64,000 nucleotides of DNA, taken from NCBI RefSeq assembly GCF_010015445.1, contig NC_053127.1, positions 26,942,215 to 27,006,214 on the forward strand, written 5' to 3'. Under the pieces are notes generated by a model. The model was not told where the DNA came from. It worked only from the letters and a program-made list of their open reading frames with translations, and did not search any database. Source of the stretch: Perca fluviatilis. Lineage: Eukaryota; Chordata; Actinopteri; Perciformes; Percidae. The translations under genes and the position numbers were made by a program. Shown here piece by piece: positions 58,373 through 64,000 of the stretch; position 1 is the first letter of the stretch, and each line of letters opens with the position of its first letter.

Positions 58373-61300
58373 TCCCTTTAAATGGTGCTGTGTCTAATTT
58401 GTAGGGTGTTTGACAGACAGCATTTTAATGACCCAGAGCCTGGGTGAGGACTTAAGCTGACAGAAGCATCTATAGGGCCTCTATCATGTCAGGGAGAAAG
58501 ACTTTGAACCGTCAAATAAACATCCATGGATAGTGAGATGGGAGTGTTGCTATTATCATTCCATTAATCCAACAGCTATGAATAACCAGCCAAATTTACA
58601 GCCAGTGTTTAGGTTACAAAAAACACACAAAATACAGTACAAAGAATTTACTGTGAGATGCTGAAAACCAAGTCAGGCGTTCTCCCCGTCCTCAGCATAA
58701 TGCTGTGGCACTCTGGGAGTACTGAGTAGTATGAAATGAGAATAACCATTCAGCTTTAGTCATGAAATGCCTAATTAGCCATTAGCATGCACTAAAAAGC
58801 AGCTATGAGACCATCACTGTCTCTCCTCCACAATCCCCCACTGAGATGATACAATACAGCGCAGACTCAGAGGATCCCCACTGTGGGGAGAACAGTCAGC
58901 CTATCCGGTGTCTCCTTCCACAGTTCAGGTCCCAGCAAGGAGACCACGATAAGGTTTCTGTTTTCATAGCGCTGGTCCAACACGCCCACACTAACTGCAG
59001 CCTCCTGTTCCTCTCATTTTGTGGGTTAATTAGAGTGAAGCGGTCGGCTGTTTACAAGAATGCCGCCATATTATGCTCATCAACACATTGTGTTCAGAAG
59101 AATGGGCTTTAGCTGATCACACACATAGATATATATTTGTGCACAAAATCACACAGAGACGCTTGTGCGCATGCTCTGTTTTAATGTGGATTGTGCTCCC
59201 TGTCATTAGCAATTTTCTTCTCACTCTGTTTTGGGCTAATTAAGCAACACAATTTGGTGTACATCTTGGCTAATTAGAGGTGATGTGCTGAGACTGTGTA
59301 TGTGCAGAAAAGATTCTGTATAATTAGAAGAGACAACACTAATCTACTATTGTGTCAAAATAATACTGTTATCCTAAAAGAGAAGTTTTCTTTCTCTTTT
59401 CCTTGCCACATCCACAGAGTTCAGAGGTCAGGCTTGGCTGCAGGAAAACCCCACGGAGCACGGAGGACACATCAGCAATAAGGATGATTGTCAAACTAAA
59501 TCTGAGCCACCTGGTTGAGGGACAGTACATCTCTCTGTTCTCTGTTGCACCTTTCTGCCCTCCAACAGTTCAACTGGTGTGTGTGTAGGTTTACACTGAA
59601 TACATTAACATTTATTAGCGTTGACATTTGTGATTGTGGCGCACTGACGAGGAGTTTGGCTTGTACTGGGTGTGTGATTAGTTTATTGATGTCTGAGTTT
59701 GGAAACCGCTCAGTGTGTGTTTAGGTAATGACGGTGTAATTTAGCAGGAGCAGAACCAGACAGAGGTGCTGCGGGACAGACGCATCAGTCGTGAAAGACC
59801 CCGTCAGCGGCATCATGGATTGAACAGCAAAGACAAACTTAATGTGCAGACCTGCACTCAGAGATCTGGACAGCAGAGCGTGATGAATGTGTGAACTAAA
59901 TATCACCATAAAACCATCTGTAAAGCCGGTCACTGTGAATGACCGACCAGTAATTGTCTGGCTGGATTCTTCTGTGTGAGCCAAACCAACTGAGCTCAGT
60001 CATAGCAGACAGTGTGGTATACAGTGTAACATGACATTGAATTCTCAACCATTTTCCAAGATCCTCTTGAGTCACTTGCTTTAAAGACAATATTATTATC
60101 ATCATCATCAGACAACTTGACTGAAAACGAGTGGATTGGACCCACAAGCAGGAAACAACTAATATGTCTCCTGGTGAGGTATGGTGGGTTTACGGTTTGT
60201 TTTACTTTAGTGATAAAACTATTGAAATGTTGTCTGTGACACAACAGAAAATAGTAGAACAAGTAGAAAAGTCAATCAGATATTTCAGTTATACAGCAAT
60301 ATTTGGCTTGAAGTTAGCTAGTGTTAGCCACCATAAGCTGCTGGTCATACCAGACCATGGGAGGTTGTGTATTGAGTGTATTGACCCAAGCAACGGAGCA
60401 TTTTATCATTATTGAACTTTTTATTTGTAAGAGGACAAAATAACACAATGACATAATCTCACTTTAAAAGTTGTGGACATATTAGTATCCCAATCTTTGC
60501 ATGCTGTGAGGGTGCATGTATCAGGGATGATCAGAAATAACGACAACCATGGCATCCGAAGCATCACACAGCGCAGATGTTGTAGATGTCAACTAACCAG
60601 GTGATAGAAGGCAAAATAATTCACATGACATGCAGGTCTATGGGCCTCATGAGGCATCCTATATACAGAATCAGCTGTCTATGACACATTACAGAGGATT
60701 AACGGACAAATTGTAATGCCCAATGCAAATTACATCTGTTGGATCAGGCCATGTTCAGGTCAGCAATGTGTAGTCTGATCCCAGGTTTATGCAGAAAGTC
60801 TCTACACACTACCAATTCCCAAAGCCTCCCCATGTCCAGCCCTAATGCACTCGAAATGCACAACCATGAATCCAACATTACACTCCCTCACTAAGTAAAT
60901 ATGACTAGTGTGCCCAGTGGAAGCCAAAGCATGTCCGTGTGCTTCCATCACCCACATCACTGCCCATGCACATCTCATGCCCAGCCGGCACCCACCCATT
61001 GTTCCATCTGTTTTGGCAGTGAACTGCACCAGACCAGGCCAGACCATTGCTCCAAAGAGGGGTGGGTCGGTGAGATGGGGGGTGCTCCAGATGCTCGGCA
61101 ATCCAGCTGCAGCCTGTTGGAAATGGTAGGCATGCCCCTGGATTAATGAAGCCCCTCTCTGCTTGTTCCTTGGGCTTCTGTCCCACTATCTGTTTGGTGC
61201 CTGCCAAGCCCATTATCCATGCACGGTTTAAGTCAAAATGCCACACGCTCACTAACTGATCGATGGGGTCTTAAACAGTGAGGAGATATTTATCCGGTGT

Positions 61301-61783
61301 ATGGTGGCCTGTGGGCCAGGATCCATCGATTACAAACAGCCAGCCAATCATGCTGACAGACAGCTCGGTTAAGAGCGCACCTAGGCTTTTAATAGTGCTG
61401 TCCACGTTGTTCGTGTGGAAAGCTGAGAACAGATAGTAAAACACTGCAACAAACACGGACCGACACCCAGCAGGCAGCTACTGTAACCTTGTGTATCTGC
61501 ATAATGAGACAGACAGAGACAACCTCCAGCAGTCAACACACACTAACAGCCCAAAACAATGCTGTTTTTATTTAAGCTTAAGTTTTGGTGTGCCTTTTCC
61601 TTGTCCTGTGTCTGTCTCAGCTCTACCACAGGCTGAGTCGCAGCTTAAAAAAATACTCGGAGAGGAAATGCAAATGCCCTTATCTCATCTCAAAGCAAAC
61701 ACTGAGAAATTAAATTAAGGCTCCCTGTGACTTGAGAAGTGTGCCTTCCTCAGTCTTGTTGGTTACATGTATGCATGTGTTTT

Positions 61784-61785
<2 letters not shown>
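58371..61785. other. Non-coding, repeat-poor, TAATTA-rich
   Basis: No exon supported on either strand. Several blocks contain homeodomain-type TAATTA words, for example CTAATTAGCCATTAGCATGC (58771 on) and GGGCTAATTAAGCAACAC / TTGGCTAATTAGAGG at about 59232-59280. Frames at 60131-60415 and 60905-61252 show no known domain. Confidence 0.35.
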
Positions 61786-61829
<44 letters not shown>

Positions 61830-61977
61830 CCAGGCTGTGAGGAGTGGATGCATTTCTTGAAATCTTGTTTGCAAATATAATTTCCCCCCCCCCAAAAAAA
61901 AAGTGTTATCTGTGTTTCTGTGGCCAGTTTTGTGTGATTATAAGAAAGGGTTCACTAATATGTAGCTTTTTCTTTGT

Positions 61978-62044
<67 letters not shown>

Positions 62045-62056
62045 ACGCGCGCGCAC
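61786..62056. repeat. Two (TG)n microsatellites
   Basis: TG arrays at 61786-61828 and 61982-62042, the latter running into GTGCACGCGCGCGCAC at its end. Confidence 0.95.
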
Positions 62057-63044
62057 CCTGTCTGTGAAACCAGCTCTTTGTCTGGCCAGCTCCATCGTCA
62101 CAACCACTAATAGGAATTCACAGCCTTTTTAATAATTCACACTGAGGTAGGCGGCTATCGTAAACTGTCAACAACACAAGCTCCTACTGAAATCCCATTA
62201 ACTGCCAATGAATTATTCCCATATTACATCTGTCCCAGTTTGTTTGTGCACAAACACACACGGTAAAAACACATATGCACATGTATCACATTTTCTCGCA
62301 ATACTCCTAATAGCCCAACACTAGGCAGGATAGACCTGGAGGTCTAGCGGGGCTCTGAGGCCCTTTCCATTATTAGAGCGGTGAAATGGAGACCCCCATT
62401 GGCCTCTGGGACGGGGTACTAAGCCTAGGGACATTATGATAATGGAGGTTGTATTGGGAGTATATGCCATACAGGCTTATGTGCGGTCTACTGATACAAT
62501 ATCGGCAGCCTAGCGACAGGTAAGGTACGCTCCTTCTTGATTTAAACATTTCTTCCATTCTTATCAGATTTAATGTCCTCTGCGGCATATTTGCTTCTCA
62601 TGTTTGGCCTTTCCCACTGATTTGTTATTGGAAATGAGGAAGTGAAGCAACACAGGGCATCAGACATTGAGGGTGCACTAGAGATTCATGTCAGATTATA
62701 TATTTATAAGATATTTGGATTTCATATATTTGAGTTTGCATTGCACAAGTGATTTAGGCTAAATTAAATGTTGAATAAATAAAATAAATTAAAATGTAAT
62801 TTAATGCATTTGACTATTGAAATTGAACGCCATTACCATTAAAAATTTAATATTTAGAAATCACTTTTCTCGCTAAAAAATCAGTTTTCGTCACTGTGAG
62901 GTTGCCAGGCAACCAGTGGAGACTGCAGGAAGTCACTGCTCCCGGCCAAGAAATCATCCTACACATTACTCCCAGGAAGCCACAAATTGTTGTTTTTACA
63001 CCTCTGTTTTTAACAGATTAAACAATCAATACATACAAGGTTAA
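62057..63044. other. Non-coding, repeat-poor
   Basis: No gene recognised. The stretch about 62100-62240 is free of visible repeats and contains TTTTTAATAATTCACACTGA and CCAATGAATTATTCCCATA. Confidence 0.35.
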
Positions 63045-63270
63045 TTAGTGAGCTTTAGAGGTTCTGGGAGGCAGATTTTGTTACTATTGGACAGAGCCAG
63101 GCTAGCTGTTTCCCCCTGTCTCCAGTCTTCATGCTAAGCTAGGCTAACCACCTCCGGGCTCCAGCTTCATATTGAACAGACAGATACGAGCGTGGCATTG
63201 ATCTTCTCATCTATCCCTCATCAATAAAGTGAATAAGTGTTTCCCAAAATTATCAACTACGTCTTTAAAG
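63045..63270. repeat. Foldback family, half-copy B
   Basis: TTAGTGAGCTTTAGAGGTTC, GGACAGAGCCAGGCTAGCTG, CTTCATGCTAAGCTAGGC and CGTGGCATTGATCTTCTCAT align with the right half of the copy at 47620-48088 in the same orientation. The left half is absent. Confidence 0.65.
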
Positions 63271-64000
63271 AAAGGCAAACAGTCACAGAGTCCCGAGAGG
63301 TGTCTCCCAGTGTCGGGGTACTCACATCCAAACCAAGTTACAGAATGTTTAGTTTAAATTTTTATTGATAAGCACATTCTATTTCAAGCTAATATATTTA
63401 TTTCAAAATGATGTCTTGTTCAGAAACTTTAAATGAGTGGTTTAACAAAAGTGGTAGAAATACATGCTCCAATGATCTTATAGGCTACAAAACGACAGAG
63501 ACGTACAAATGTCCTATTAGAGACAGGCCATTGGTCTGACTGGGGGACATGGAAAAATTAATAACTAGTAGACTTTTATCATATGCAGTAGGTCAAACAG
63601 AAACCTTCATCATCAGTTGCCTGGGAGAGATCTGTCCATGTTAATTTAGACCACAATATTCTGTATCACAGTTCTTGATATTAAAAATAAGTCCCATGTT
63701 AGAAGATAAACAATAAAATGTCATATATTACTCTACAGCCCCTGTGTTGTGTAATATTATTTTCATTTTACACACACAGCCTTCCCACATGACGTCCATC
63801 TACACAACAGCCTTCAACAATCAGTAGGGAGTGGCTCTTTGTCTGCCTGCATTCAGCTTGCTGTGTCACACATGCACACATACACACACATACACACACT
63901 GAAACGCTCCTCTAGCAGACAGTAGACAGTCCCTATTTGTCAGCGGCTGAGATTATACCTTTTATCAGCGGCAGCGCAAAGCTGATGTGAAAGCTATATG
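63271..64000. other. Non-coding, no gene recognised
   Basis: No open frame or repeat boundary supported. A short ACAC-rich stretch lies at about 63870-63900. Confidence 0.4.

Noticed and set aside
60905..61252. 115-codon minus-strand frame overlapping frames on the plus strand
   Set aside because: Open on both strands because the region is GC-richer with few stops; no known motif or splice support.

Overview
This window is nuclear DNA from a ray-finned fish, most likely a percomorph teleost. Genes are split into short exons with GT-AG introns. Dinucleotide microsatellites are long and frequent, and the interspersed repeats (L2-type LINE tails, tRNA-derived SINEs, hAT-, Harbinger- and TTAA-flanked non-autonomous elements) are of the kind found in fish genomes. 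Species cannot be determined from the sequence. All gene names come from recognising protein sequence by eye; no database search was run.

Layout: (1) about 1-14 kb, minus strand: a complete MSK-type tandem protein kinase gene, best called rps6ka4, in 18 coding exons (809 codons). (2) About 17.7-25.7 kb, minus strand: a complete stip1 (Hop/STI1 co-chaperone) gene in 14 coding exons (542 codons), upstream of rps6ka4 and in the same orientation. (3) 29.6-33.0 kb, plus strand: a complete spata22 (meiotic recombination factor) gene in 7 coding exons (378 codons), head-to-head with stip1 across about 4 kb. (4) 35.7-35.9 kb, minus strand: the last coding exon of an LHFPL-family tetraspan gene resembling LHFPL7/TMEM211, converging tail-to-tail with spata22. 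(5) About 36-64 kb: no coding exon I could support. It is either intron/5' flank of the LHFPL gene or intergenic, and is filled with foldback elements, an L2 fragment, an 18-bp minisatellite with a 126-bp higher-order unit, a dense cluster of TG/CA arrays, a SINE, a decayed Harbinger copy and some repeat-poor stretches.

Reading frames were checked exon by exon. In the three complete genes every exon length and phase joins without a frameshift and the key residues are present: both kinase catalytic sets in rps6ka4, and both TPR carboxylate clamps in stip1. The STIP1/RPS6KA4 neighbourhood matches human 11q13 as I recall it, which supports rps6ka4 over rps6ka5. The four genes do not form one pathway: they are a signalling kinase, a chaperone adaptor, a meiotic ssDNA-binding partner and a membrane tetraspan.

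I did not find a new multi-gene system. The most useful non-coding observations are a perfect three-unit heat-shock element upstream of stip1, clusters of an AACGTTAGC-type motif around the 5' ends of all three complete genes, transposable elements placed within a few tens of bases of two splice sites, and several large foldback elements.
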